Below, one piece after another: positions 35,841 through 48,200 of a stretch of DNA of 64,000 nt. A program made the position numbers and the translations under genes. The notes beneath the pieces were generated by a model. It was not told the DNA's origin. It did not search any database and saw nothing but the letters and a program-made list of their open reading frames with translations. Position 1 is the stretch's first letter; each line of letters starts with the position of its first letter. This DNA is from Vombatus ursinus (taxonomy: Eukaryota > Chordata > Mammalia > Diprotodontia > Vombatidae). The stretch is from assembly GCF_900497805.2 (NCBI RefSeq), contig NW_020954702.1, positions 1,404,708 to 1,468,707 of the forward strand, given 5' to 3'.

Positions 35841-36355
35841 AAAAGGAAAAAGAGTATATACATCAATGGTCCATAAAAGTTTGAGGTTTTTTAAAGACAT
35901 TTTTATCCATCATTTAATTTCCTTCTAAGAAAAAACCCTCAAATATAATTTTAATGTGTTTGTTTCTTATATTTTAAACCTAAACTATCTGCTGATCAGT
36001 AATCCATTTGTTTGATTTTCTCTCATTTTTCTTTCTCCTCATTCTTTTTGCTACCATGTCTTTTAGCTACATCATTTATTCTTCACAACTTCACCATATA
36101 TGAAAGAAGCAAAGGAAAAATTTGTGAAATGTCAACCAAACACTGTTTCATTTGAATTCAATTCAATAAAGAGTTTTAAAAACCAAATATGTATAGGGCT
36201 TTCTTCCAACTGCTGATTCTGGGCCCAACTAGTCAAATTGAGATAAATATGTAAGGATATATATATACACATACATGAACATGTATACACAGATGGATAA
36301 GCTTTATAACTTGTCTGTGTAATTACATATCATAATTTGAAAAGTAAACTTTCAT
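35841..36355. other. No recognised feature
   Basis: AT-rich stretch, nothing identified. A short alternating ta/ca tract lies at about 36,258-36,290. Confidence 0.5.
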
Positions 36356-36900
36356 CATCTACTTGGTTTTTCCTGTATGGCTACTTAGACCACACTTTTT
36401 TGACTGGTTATGATTTTCATCTAGGAGTCCCTGCAATACCCTGCATCTTCACATAACCAATACAATGTCATCCACAAACAAGTATCTGTAAGACTTCACC
36501 ATATATAGGAAATTATTAAATTTGAACTCTAGCCTGGATCTCTTCTATTTTTTTTGCTTTTTGCTTTTTGGTGAGGCAATTGTCTTGCGCAGGGTCACAC
36601 ATCTAGTAAGTATCAAGTGTCTGAGGCCAGATTTGAACTTAAGTCCTCCTGACCCCAAGACTGGAGCTCTATTCATTGTGTCACCTAGCTGCCCCTAGAC
36701 TGGATCTCTTCTAAGACATCTTTGACAAGTTTCTATCTATAGCAGGATGACTTGCTTTGGGAAACTGCAAAGTTCCTTCAATGACCATGAACTTCCCCCT
36801 TAAACAAATGTCTATCTTTGTAATGCCATTTATATTGTTGCTACATATAACTGGGAGTTGTGGAACTCTCCAGGTTCCAAAGAATTAAAAATGAGTATCA
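36356..36900 (-). mobile_element. Probable RTE-type LINE RT fragment, split by a SINE
   Basis: On the reverse strand about 36,380-36,530 gives YLFVDDIVLVM followed by LLDENHNQSKKCGL, which follows the RTE/BovB RT pattern LRFADDIVLIS ... LxELxxASxKVGL. Sequence beyond the SINE (36,713-36,900) fits the region just upstream but more weakly. The SINE at 36,547 splits it. Confidence 0.5.
36547..36694 (-). mobile_element. Marsupial tRNA-derived SINE, reverse strand, with target duplication
   Basis: Reverse-strand SINE with poly(A) seen as T at its low-coordinate end, through gcagggtcacacatctagta, gccagatttgaacttaagtc and tgtgtcacctagctgcccc. The flanks are an 18-bp direct repeat with one mismatch: ctagcctggatctcttct at 36,529 and ctagactggatctcttct at 36,695. 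Confidence 0.9.
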
Positions 36901-37139
36901 GAGGGTAAGAGAGTGGCAAATGGTGAATGTGAGCTGGCTGCAACACAGGGAAGGAAGAGCACCAGTGGCCTGCTTCTGGGCTTCACTTGTATCGGTAGTA
37001 TCAGAAACATCTTCAGAATGGCAAGGAAGCACACTTTCTGGAAGATGTGAAGAAGGGTTGCTCCAGATGGTCATGTAGTAATGGACTCTGTTCTGCATCA
37101 GTAGAAGGAAATCACATCAATATAATCAGAGTTCTATTT

Positions 37140-37829
37140 CATATGTGAATAGCTAAGTGCTAGGGATAAAAGTAAAAAATAAGGCAGTCTTTGTCCTCAA
37201 GTAATTTGTATTTTACTTGTGGGGAAATACCTGGAACACATGTGTACAGACAATTTAAGAATTGTTGGACTAACTGAAAACTACAATTAGAAAAAGAAAT
37301 CTAGATCCCATATTTCAAAGAATTATACATGAAAAATGCCCAGAACTCTCAGAATCTGAAGGAAAAATAAAAATAGAAAAAAATCCATCAGTCACTTCTA
37401 GGGAGAAACCCCCAAACAAAAATTCTAAGGAATTTTATATGAAAAAGCAAGGTCAAAGAAAAAAATGCCACAAGGAATCCAAACAGCAAGGAACCAAAAT
37501 AAGTAATGCCTAAGACTTAGCAGCCTTCTATAAAGGAAAGGAGATCATAAAATATGATTATCTCAAAAGGCAAAACATAAATGTTTATAACCAAGAAGAA
37601 CTTATCCAGAAAAAAAAACTAAGTATAATTCTACAGGAGAAAAATGAAACATTAATGGAATAGAGGATTTCTAAGCATTCTGATAAAAAGTCCAGAACCA
37701 AGTAGACAGTTTGAAATAGAAGTGAGGCCACAAAGGAAGGAAGGTCCAAATATTTGTTCAATTGACAGGAGATATATGAGGATAAATTATTTACATGTTA
37801 ATAAGAGGATAAGAAATATATTCTTAGAA
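37140..37829 (+). mobile_element. Ancient repeat piece and old L1 ORF1-like sequence
   Basis: 37,140-37,260 belongs to the same old repeat type as 6,381-6,780. From 37,265 the sequence resembles an L1/HAL1-type ORF1: NLRIVGLTE-like at its start, a CPELSES-like piece, then TSREKPPNKN and further Lys-rich sequence to about 37,829. Heavily degraded, assigned with caution. Confidence 0.45.
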
Positions 37830-38390
37830 CACAATATTTTTAATTAATTAATTAATTTACACTTAGTTTTCAACATTTACTTTTATAAGATATTGAGTTC
37901 TAAATTTTTGTTCCTCCCTCCCCTCCTTCCCAAGATGGCTTGCAATCTGATACAGATTATACACGTAAAATTGTATTAAAAATATTTCCACATTAGTCAT
38001 GTTGTGAAAGAAGAATCAGAACAAAAGAGAAAAACCACAAGAAAAGAACAAAAAAAAAAACAAAAAAACAAAGAGAAAACCGTATGCTTTGATTTGCATT
38101 CAGACTCCATAGTACTTTTCTCTGGATGTGGATCACATTTTCCATCACGAGTCTTTTGGAACTGTCTTAGATCACTACATTGCCAAGCACAGCCAAGTCT
38201 AACCAAGTCACTCATTGCATAAAGTTGTTGTTACTGTGTACAATGTTCTCCTGGTCCTGCTCATTTCACTCAGCATAAGTTCATGAGGGTCTTTCCAGGT
38301 TTTTCTGAAATTCATCTGCTCACCATTTCTTAAGGAACAATAATATTCCATTACATTAATATACCACAATTTGTTTACAAATTATAAATA
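37830..38390 (-). mobile_element. L1 3' end, reverse strand
   Basis: The reverse complement of the standard L1 3' UTR: the ttaattaattaatttacact start is the antisense of the tail, followed by ttcaacatttacttttataa, cttttctctggatgtgg and aacaatgttctcc-type landmarks up to the ORF2 end near 38,390. 5'-truncated. Confidence 0.85.
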
Positions 38391-38394
38391 TACA

Positions 38395-38857
38395 ATATTT
38401 TAAGGGTCATAGAGAAAGGTCAAAATGACAGATGATCTGAAGGCAATTTTGTTGTTTTAATGATCTTCGGAGAAGACAAAAACAAGAAGAACAGGGGACT
38501 ATGATGGAGAACAAGAGAAAGAAAGGGAGGGAAATCACTATCACAAAATAGAAGTGCATAAGATGAATAATATATAGTTGTGAAGGAAAAGGTGGGAAAG
38601 GAATGGGTATCCTTTGAACCTCACTTTCATCTGAATGATACAAAGGAAGATTGAACAAAATTACACAGAGAGACACAGATTTCAGTATAGAAATTAAACT
38701 TTAAAAGTAAATAGGAGGGGACAAGGACAAAGGAGCAATTGAAGAGGTCTAAGAGGGAAGACATGATAATTAAGAGAATGGTCATAAGCAAAACAATCTC
38801 TACTGTTTAAGGGAGAAAGTCAAGGGAGAATTAAAAGTTAAAAAAGAAAAGAAAGTA
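38395..38857 (+). mobile_element. L1 ORF1-ORF2 spacer, forward strand
   Basis: Resembles the spacer of the L1 copies at 22,176-22,670 and 48,216-48,780 (gaggtgggaaaggaatggg, aacctcactttcatctgaa, then gggagaaagtcaaggg). No open frame. Confidence 0.6.
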
Positions 38858-39629
38858 TGAGTAGCCAAAGGAGTCTATGGCCCCCCTCTCCTCGGTCTTT
38901 CTCCTAGAATGATACCTTGGTGTGTGTAAGGTTTAAACTGTACCCAGATCTAATAAGAACCAGCTGCTGAAACTCTCCAGCAAACTTGCTGATGCAGCAC
39001 AGTCTACCTTCCTCATCCTGAGTATGCTCTCTTGTTTAATTTTTTTTTTAATTACCCCCTTTTGCCAGTGGTTCATGTTCCCTGATCCCATTGTTCCACC
39101 AGCAACATGACATCTGCTATGGCAGAATCTTTGTCTGAAAACCCTACGCAAAACTGAGCCTCCAGTGGCTCTGTGCTTTCAACCAGAGGGTATATTTTAA
39201 TGTTTACCAAGGCCATCACCCAGCATGCTGCCCCATGAGACAGTGAGGGTAAGGGAGACTAGGTACAACTCTCTCCCTGATTAAACTGTAGTTCTTTCTG
39301 TACCCTCTTATTCTGCATTTGACTGTATCAATAAACCACTGCAATCCAACCTAACATTGCTCCACGCCATTCATCTGAATTCCACTCTAAATCTACATGA
39401 AAAATTGGTTCCAGAAGCGGGGCTTTCTGATGCACCAACCAGATGTCACTATGGATGAAGAACTTGCCAGAAGAGAAGTCCCTAGGGCCTCTTAGATTTG
39501 GGGGAAATCCCTGTGGGTTAAGATGGCAGGACAGTTGCTCTAATAGACTGTTGTGGGACTTAGTCCCCTGGATCTCTCATACACCTGGGAAAGGATAAGT
39601 GATCCAAGCACACCATTCTGTGGTTCTTC

Positions 39630-41350
39630 TTTTTTTAATTAATTTTGAATCAGTGGAATGAAACATTTCCATAAAATAGCATAATTTTAAAAAGATTATT
39701 GCACATGAAACTGAAAATATTATGTACAATTAGCTATTCCTTTTAAATATGTAATAAAGTTATGTAAATTTCATTCTTTTTCCTTTCTTTCTTCCCTCCC
39801 ACCCCTCTGCCCTAGAGATGGCTACCATTAGACAGAAATATGCATATATATGTATGTATATATGTAAAATCATTCTGTACACATTTCTATTTATCAGTTT
39901 TTTTCTCTGAATGCAGATAGTGTCTTCCTTTATATGTCCTCTGTAGTTAAGTTTAGGTATTTATAATAGTCAAAATGGCTTATTTGTTCAAAGTTATTCT
40001 TAAAACAATATTGCTATCACTATATACAATGTTCTCCTGGCTCTGCTCATTTCCTTCTTCACTACTTTGTGCAAGTCTTTCCATGTTTTTCTAAAATAAT
40101 TGAGCTCATCATTTCTTACAGCACAGCAGGATTCCATCACAATCATCTACCACAACTTGGTCAGCCATTCCTCAAATGATGAACAACCTTATGATTTCCA
40201 GGTCAAAGAGAGCTGCTATAAACATTTTTAAAAATACAGATTCTTTTCCTTTATCCCTTGTCATTTTTCGAGATAGACTTCGTAGCAATATTGCTGGGTC
40301 AAAGGGTATAGGCAGTTTAATAACTCTTTGAGCGTAATTTCAGGTTGGTCTCCAAAATGGTTGGATCAGTTCACAATTACATCAATAATGAATTAGTGTC
40401 TCAATTTTTCCACATCCCCTCCAACATTTGTCATTTTCCCCTTCAATCATTTTAGCCAATCTGGTAGTTGTAAAATGATATCTCAAGATTATTTTAATTT
40501 GCATTTCTCTAATCATTAATGTTTTAGAGCATTTTTTTTCATATGACTATAAACTGTTTTGAATTCTTCATTAGAAAACTACCTGTTCATATCCTTTGAC
40601 CATTTCTCGATTGAGGGATGACCCATTTTCTTATAGATTTGATAAAATTTATTATATATTTGAGATATGAGACTTTTATCTGAGAAACTATCTATAAAAA
40701 TGTTTCCTAATTTTCTGATATTGGTTATATTAGTTTTATTTGTACAAAACATTTTAATGTAATTAAAATTATCCATTTTATACCTCACTCCACTCTCTAT
40801 TTCTTATTTATTCATAAATTCTTCTCCTATTCACAAGTCCTATGTAGGTAATATGTTCCATGTTCTTCAAATTTGTTGTAATCTTTCTCTTTATATCTAG
40901 GTCATGTATCCATTTTGACCTTATCTTGGTAAATGGTATAAGATATTGGTCTATGCCCAATTCCTGCCATAGTGCTTTCCAATTTCCCCAACAATTCTTA
41001 CCAAATAATGAATTCTTATCCCCAAATCTTAAATTTTTACACTTGTCAAATACAAAGTTATTATATTTATTTGCTGCTGCAAATTGTATTCCCACTCTGT
41101 TCCATTGATCTATCTTTCTATTACTTAGCCAATATAATATAGTTTTTTTTTGGGGGGGGGGCTAGGCAATGGGGTTAAGTGACTTGCCCAGGGTCACACA
41201 GCTAGTAAGTGTTAGGTGTCTGAGGATGGATTTGAACTCAATCCTCCTGACTCCAGGGTCAGTGCTCTATCCTCTGTAACACCTAGTTGCCCCCTATAAT
41301 ATAGTTTTTGATAAACATTGCCTTATAATAATAGTTTAAGATCTTAACAA
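39630..41350 (-). mobile_element. L1, reverse strand, inserted in the ERV fossil
   Basis: 3' UTR at 39,630-39,900, then ORF2 up to about 41,350: the C-terminal region (NMRYKMDNFNYIKMFCTNKTNITNI, 40,579-40,788) and NKYNNFVFDKCKNLRFGDKNSLF (40,808-41,095). 5'-truncated, with stops and frame changes. It carries a SINE at 41,148. Confidence 0.85.
41148..41294 (-). mobile_element. Marsupial tRNA-derived SINE, reverse strand, with target duplication
   Basis: Reverse-strand SINE (gggttaagtgacttgcccag, ggtcacacagctagtaagtg, atttgaactcaatcctcctg, ending cacctagttgcccc). An exact 15-bp duplication, tataatatagttttt, lies at 41,133-41,147 and 41,295-41,309. Three insertion layers are therefore visible: ERV, then L1, then SINE. 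Confidence 0.92.
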
Positions 41351-43030
41351 TAAGAGAAGTCTTCCATAAAGACAGAAAGGCAATTGGAGAGATTCTTGTA
41401 TTCCTCTGCCCAAAGATTACAGAAACTTAGACCCAGGGTAAGGGTGATCAGACTAAAGTAGCCAATATAGTGAGAAGAAATTAGCATTAGAAAAAGGCAT
41501 CAGCAAGAGGCTGGTGAGTCCTTGGAAGAGTGAATTATCTATTAGATAGACAGGGTAGCAAGGACAGTCTTCTTCATTAGTTAAGAGCGGATGGCCCTGA
41601 GGGGAACAACCATGGACCTTTTGTTTAGTAATACCATGGCCATTCTGACACTTGATAGAATACCCAAGGTTGCATCCCTATTAGAAAAGGTAAAGGACAC
41701 ATTATTGTCAACTACTCTACCTGGGGTAACTTTCCAGTTGCTTCTGAAATGATCAACCCCAATGGAGGCAATATCTGTGCTCCATCAATAGGATGTTCTT
41801 CCATGGTTCTAGAAACACCTCGCCTGATAATAAGTCAATTATCTGGCAGATGCTAGGTGCCCTAATTTCAGTAGTTACTCCCAAGAGGCTCACTACACTC
41901 CCGTTTGTGTTATAGCTGAGAGGGGATGTTTGCCTGGGTACAATTCTTCTCTTGAACTTGGAAGAAGGAACAAAATAAATATTGCCCATAGCAAGTCTTG
42001 CAAGTAGGCACAAAGGTCCCCCGGAGAACTACTAGGTTGAGGTATGATAGCAGTAGCTGGGGTAGGGAACAACAGTGGAGAATGTCCTTCAGATCCAATT
42101 ATGATAACCTCCACATTTCCATTGGTAAGAAAAAGGGAAAGATAGGGTGAAATGTAAAAGCTAGCCCTTCATACTCTGCAGTGTGCAGTGCCCCTGACCA
42201 CAATCCCTTGCTCCACTTTAGAGACAAGTCCCCCCCCTACACACACAGACCCAGTGGACCAAAAAATTTTATCCTCACAATTATATATTGGCCACATGGA
42301 GGGACTTGCTACTATTTGGCACTTTAAGACACTGGAGCTCAAGTTACAATAGTTCCAGAAGGCTATAATCCTGAGGCTGCCACATCCTGCTGTCCAAGTT
42401 CGTATCTGGTGCCACCTTGTGGATCCCAGGTCAGTACAACATATTGTGGTTTGCCCTTTCTAACCAATGTGATGGGCAGCTGTGGCAATACTTAGCACAT
42501 TACATTCATGCATCACAATTTGTTTGGTGATTCCATGTTTTATGGGTATCTACATTGTTTCCAATTCTTTGCTATTATTAAAAAAAGGCTACTATAAATA
42601 TTTTGATGTATTTTGAGACTTTCTAATCAATAGCTTCCTCAGGATATAATTTAGGAATTAAATCTCTAAGCCAAATGATATTTTCATCAATTTTTTTTGC
42701 ATAGTTTCCCAAAATAGCTGTACTGATTCAAACCTCCACCAATGAAACACTAATGTGTGTTTTCTTACAATCCTTCCAGCACTGACTATTCCATTTTGTC
42801 ATCTTTGTCCACTTGTAGGCTGTGAAGTTAAACCTCAGGATTGTTTCAATTTGCATTTCTCTTATTTTCAGTGATTTTGGAATATTTTTTCATATGATCA
42901 ATAGCTTTATTCTTTTGAGAATAGTTTCTTTATATCTTTTGATCATTTTTGGTCAGGTAATAGCTTTTGGTTATAATATATACTAGATATATGGAGAGAA
43001 ATGATTATTTCTCTCATATTAATAATCAGT

Positions 43031-43509
43031 TGTTGAATTAGAACCTGTAGACGTTGTTCAGGACGTTGAACTGAAGAACACTGTTGATGGATAAGAATGC
43101 TCCCTCCCCCCATCCTGGGTGGGAGACCCCAGCAAACTAGAGAATTTGACAAAGAATATAAGGTAAATTCCTGCCCCATTATGTTTTCCTCAGGTTTGGG
43201 TGGGGATAGGTACTTTGTCTAGATTGTCAAAAGCTGGGAGTGGTCTGGGAGCAAGAGTGATTAAAGTCATGTCCTCCAGCCCCCTCATTAGAATGAGTTC
43301 ACCTCTCATTATAATATTCATTCTCATCATTAATTGTTAACCAATCAGGGTTGATTGCCACCCTTGGGAACATCCATTCTTCCAAGGACATATAAGCATT
43401 TAGTGGGTTACATGTGGCATCTTTGGTATTTGAGAGTTCCATTGACTTTTTTTACTATCTCCGAGCATGATTAATAAAATGGTTAATTATCCAGAAACTA
43501 TGTCTCTCA
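43031..43509 (+). mobile_element. Solo-LTR-like block inside an L1
   Basis: About 480 bp, starting tg and ending ca, with LTR-like ordering of signals: a CCAAT box (aaccaatcag, 43,341), a TATA box (tataag, 43,391) and a poly(A) signal (aataaa, 43,473). It interrupts a reverse-strand L1, which argues for an insertion. No target duplication was found, so the edges are approximate. Family not assigned. No internal region, as for a solo LTR. Confidence 0.55.
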
Positions 43510-43518
43510 AACCATATC

Positions 43519-43607
43519 TTATATATATATACATATATATGTATATATGTATATATATATACACATATATACACATGCACACACATATATAACATATATT
43601 ATATATT
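43519..43607. repeat. (TA)n / (TATATG)n low-complexity tract
   Basis: Alternating ta runs with ca and tatatg interruptions next to the LTR-like block. Confidence 0.9.
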
Positions 43608-44424
43608 TGCTATTATTCATTTATCTTGGATGCCAAATTCTTATCAGAGAAATTTAATGCAAAGATCTTTTTCCCCTATTGGACTGTTTCCCTTTCTAAT
43701 TTACATGCATTAATTTTGTTTGTGCAAAAGCATTTTAGTTTCATATAATCAAAGTTATCCATTTTATTTTTTTTTCAATTGCCTCTTATCCCTTGTTTGG
43801 TTAAGAATACATCTCTTACTCATGGTTGTGAAATATGTATGATCAACTTCTCTTCTGATTTTTTTACAGTATGATCTTAAATATTAAAGTTAAATATTCA
43901 TTTAGAATGCATTGTGGAATATGACATAGGGTGTTGGTCTAAGATTAATTTATTTCAGACTGCTTTCCAGATTTCCCAGGTGTTTTTTTTTTAATTTTTT
44001 TAGTCAAATAGAGAATTCTTTTCTATGTAATGTATGTTTTCTGGTTTATCAAACACTGGATTATTGAATTCCATTTTTTTCTGATTCTCCCTTATCTAGT
44101 CTGTTTCATTTATCTGTCTCTCTATTTTCTAACCAATTCTAGGTGGTTCTGATGACTGCTGCTCTATAATATAGTTTGAGGCCTTTAAATTCTATTGCCC
44201 TACTTTTCATTATTTCCTTTGATATTAATGTTTTTATTTTTACAAATGATTTCATTATTTTGTCCAATTCTGTAGAAGATTTGCTTGATTATTTGATTGC
44301 TATAGCATTAAAACTATAAACTCACTCTGGAAGTATTATCATTTTTCTTATGATATTTCTAATATTTATTAATATTGTTTTATTATAATTTTAATTATAT
44401 GTCATTTTATTATTTTAAGTGCCA

Positions 44425-45254
44425 TTAGGCATTTCTCATGTGGCAAAGCACCTGGTGCTAATTCTATTCCAGCTGAGATTTGGGTCAACTACTCATAAAA
44501 ATGCTGACTGAAATTTTCCCAGTTATATAGCAAAAGGAGGTTATCTCCCAGGAATTCAAGGATACTTCCATTGTCTATCTTTATAAAGAAAAGGGAAATT
44601 GTCCTTTGACAATCATGGTGGGGGGGGATCCTCTCTCTTAGTCATTGCTGTGAAGATACCTGCCAGAGTCCTCCTTAATAGACTGACCCTTCATCTGGAA
44701 GACAGTTTCTACCCAAAAGTCAGTGTGGTTTCAAAACAAGCTGAGGAACAGTTGATATGGTGTTTGCTGCCTGACAATTCCAGGAGAAATGCCCAGACTA
44801 GAACAGAGATCTGTATACAATTTTCATACTATAAGCTGTTAGGGCTTGTGAAAAATCACAGCAAAATTTGGTTGCCTGGAGAAGTTCATCAGTATTGTGC
44901 ATCAGTTTCACAATGGCATGCTTGCATAGATTCTGGATAATGAACAATGCTCTCAAACTTTCCCAGTCAGCAATGGAGTGAAGCAAGGCTGTGTGCCTGC
45001 TCCTATTTCCTGATGTTTTCAGCAATGTTGTCAGATGCCTTTGACAAGAATGAAAATGACATCAAGATCAGCTACTGCACTGATAGTAAATTATTTAACT
45101 TAAAAAGGCTAGAAGCCAAGACTAAAATAGAGTTGTTGCTTGACTTTTTGTTCATAGATGATTGTGCACTCAAGATGCCCCCCCCCAAAAAAGGTATGGT
45201 TCAATTCTCTGCTGTTTGTGCTAATTTTGGCCTAACAATTAACATCAAGAGAAC
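44425..45254 (+). mobile_element. Non-L1 LINE, central RT region, forward strand
   Basis: RT part of what looks like the same non-LTR family as 12,471-13,321. Landmarks are GKAPGANSIPAEI, ILARVLLNRLTLHLEDSFYPK (44,650-44,720, with one difference from the usual KILARVLLNRL), a SQCGFKTS-type segment, LDNxxxxFPVSNGVKQGCVPAP in pieces, FPDVFSNVV / FLMFSAMLSDAF, LFNLKRLEAKTK, LLDFLFIDDCAL (RT catalytic box, one residue off FADDCAL) and VCANFGLTINIKRTE. Several frame changes. It ends where an L1 5' UTR begins. Confidence 0.8.
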
Positions 45255-48200
45255 AGAACTTCCAGGAGGCAAGATGGTGGAAGAAGCAGTAAATTGCTGT
45301 AACTCTCCCACATTCACCTCCAAACAATCAAAAAATAGTACCCCAAACAAATCCTAGAACAGCAAAACCAGCAAAAAGATGAGGTTGAAAAATCTTTAAA
45401 CCCAGGCCTGCACAATATATAGCCCACCAAAGGATTTTGGATGGCCTGCAAAAAATGTAGAGAATGTAAAAGAAAGTAAAGACGTAATTGTCTGTGCCCC
45501 ACTTAACCTGCCTTCCACTAGTCACTATTGTGCCTACCATATAACTAGGCAGGTGAGTTGCCCCAGTGCACTCTCTCCTGTTTGTCACGTGACCCACAGC
45601 AACCAGCCATCATCAGTCTCTCTCTAGTCTGAGAGAGTGAAAGTCACACCTTTTATCTGTGTTTCTGGTTGTTACTGGCATTGAACAAGAACAAAGTGAG
45701 TGCAGCCACATGCCAACACAGCTGATGCCCACTATGTGATGAGCGGCAATAAAGCAAGGGCTTCTTCCCCTCCTTTGCTGCATGGCCGCCCTTCAAGCTA
45801 CATGAGTGTCTGGTACTCTCTCCACGGTCAGACACTCAGTTCAGTATTTCTTTGTATGTGAGCAGTTGCTATGGAGATTTTTTTGGTTCTAACATTGAAG
45901 TTTTTGGGTGACTTTGTAAAATGAGTGATAAAAAGAAATGGAAGATTGAATCATAACATACAGTGTTTAATCCAGAGTGAACAAATAGATACTTGCTTAT
46001 TTACATGAGAGCAAAAAATATTGTGCCTTGTTTGCCAAGAAGTAATAACTGTTCTGAAGGAATCTTTGTCACCATTTCAAATCAAAACATCCTGACTTAA
46101 GCAAATTGGACACCAATGAAAAACAAATTAAAGCATCCAAATTACTGAAAAATCTCAGTGGGGAACAATGATTTTTCAAGAAAGTAAACTCAGAAAATGA
46201 GGTGGCTACTAAAGTTAGTTTTCAGATTTCTAAAGAAATTGATTTCCAACACATGATGCCGGAGTATAACAAACTGATTGCTGACAAGAAGTGTAATACA
46301 TCCCATTAACTAAACGTAAACAGTAAGAAAACCTGAAAAATGTATTAAAACTTGTTACACTTAACAAAGTAATTTTTTAACATTAATGTGATTTCATGAT
46401 AAATTAAAATCTTAAGTAAGTGTAATTAATTGATATTAATTGAAATTTCCCTTTTTTAATATATGGTTTATTTGGAAAATAGTTTAATAATTAATTATAC
46501 CTTACTTGGAAAGTGAGCTGCCAAAAACCTATCTGTGGCCTGAAGAAGTTTAGCCTATTTTAATTTTGGCCCGTACCTACTGCCAAGTTGTGCTGTTCTG
46601 CTTTAGCTCAGGAAACTTGGAAGATTGGCAAGAAAGGTCCATCTCACTCCAGTAAAAGGGGAGCACATTCCAGGATGGGAAGCATCCCAGTAAACCAGCA
46701 TTAAGCCCCACTTCAGCAAGCCAGTGGGAGATCCTGAGCACCAGTATGGTGGAACAGGTAAATGTCAGCACCAGAATCTCCCAAGTGCTTCAGCATAGCC
46801 AGGAGAACTGGTAGACTCCAGGTCTGAGAACCACCACATTCTTCAGTGTAGCCTTGGACAAACAACATCTTCCAGCATCCAGACCTCCATGTTCTTCAAA
46901 AGTGCAGCCCCAGGCAAACTGGCATCCTCCAGTTGCCAGACCTCCATGTGCTTCAGTGGGGAAACACAGAAACACCCCACCAGGTCTCAGCACATACCAG
47001 ACACCACCACTAGGAGGACCCCAGCTTAGCACCAGGGAAGCTACCAGACTCCTACAGCCTCCAGCAGCACCAGTCACTCCCCACCCCTATCCCCTTAGCA
47101 CAGCACCAGACACCAGGGGCCTCCAGGGGCCTCAGGGCAACATCAGTGCAACACTAGGTAAATAGCCGGGGTTGCAGCCATTGGCACAAGGAGCCTAAGA
47201 CATTGTCCCTTCTACCCTGGATGCAGAGCTCAAATTTAAAAAGAAAGGAAAAAGCCCTCTCCTCACCCCCCCCCCCAAAAAAAAGATGAGCAAAAAACAA
47301 GAAAAGAATCTGACCATAGAAAATTATCATGTTGACAGAGAAGACCAACATACAGACTCAGAAGACGACAACAATGTCAAAACACCTATGGGCAAAATCC
47401 CAAAGGAAAACAGGAAGTGGTTCAAAAGGGGGCTTAAAAATCATATGAGAGGAAAAATTGGGAAAAGAAATGAGAGTGATGAAAGAGAACTGTTTTACAA
47501 GTAGAATTGGCCAAATGAGAAAAAAAAGTACAAAAGCTAATTGAGGAAACAACACCTTGAAAGCTAGAATTGGGCAAGTGGAAGTTAATGACTCTATGAG
47601 ACATCAAGAATCAATCAAACAAATTCAAAAGAATGAAAAAATGGAAGAAAATGTAAAATAACTCAGGGGAAAACCAACTGACCTGAAAAACAGATCCAGG
47701 TCAGACAATGTCAGAATCATTGGAGTCCCTGAAAGCCATCATCAAAAGGAGGACCTGCACAGCATCTTTCAAGAAATTATCAAGGAAAACTGTTCTGATG
47801 TCCTGGAACCAGGGGGCAAGATGGGCATTGAAAGAATCCACTGACCACCTCAGGGAAGAGATCCCAAAATAAAAACTCCAAGAAATACTACAGCCAAATA
47901 TCAGAACTATCAGGTCAAGGAAAAAATACTGCAAGTGGCCAAAAAGCAGCAATGCAAATATTGGGGAATCACAATCAGGATCACACAGGAGTTAGCAGCT
48001 GCAACATTAAAGGATCGCAGGTCATGGAACATGATATTCCAGAAGCCAAGGGAGCTAGGACTACAACCAAGAATCACTTACCAGCAAAATTAAGCACAAT
48101 ACATTAAGGGAAAAAAATGGCCATTCAGTGAAATAGGATTTCAAGTTTTCATAAGGAGAAGACCAGAACTAAACCAAAAATCTGAACTCCAATATCAAGA

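Larger units (their letters stand above)
38858..42495 (+). mobile_element. ERV fossil, ERV-L-like: 5' LTR and gag-pro region, split by an L1
   Basis: An LTR-like block at about 38,858-39,396 has a poly(A) signal (aataaa, 39,330) and is followed at 39,406 by a primer-binding-site-like ttggttccagaagcgggg, similar to the tRNA-Leu-type sites of ERV-L elements. Internal sequence continues to about 39,630 and, beyond an inserted L1, at about 41,350-42,495. There a gag-like stretch and a protease segment with a DTGA motif (about 42,320) are visible. Broken, with several breaks; no 3' LTR or pol seen. Old, since an L1 with its own SINE sits inside it. Confidence 0.6.
42496..44420 (-). mobile_element. 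Old L1 ORF2, reverse strand, split by an LTR-like block
   Basis: Antisense L1 ORF2 C-terminal sequence at 42,496-43,030 (tgcatcacaatttgtttggt, caatttgcatttctctta) and further-upstream ORF2 at 43,610-44,420 (gtgttggtctaagattaat, tttgaggcctttaaattc). More diverged than most L1 copies here. The gap is filled by the block at 43,031-43,509 and an AT-repeat tract. Confidence 0.75.

Noticed and set aside
38858-42495. ERV as an intact provirus
   Set aside because: Only a 5' LTR-like block and parts of gag-pro are visible, with several breaks and an L1 inside. It is a fossil.
46790-47165. Overlapping 95- and 103-codon frames on opposite strands
   Set aside because: Same explanation: repeated units in the 5' UTR of the L1 at 45,255-50,010.
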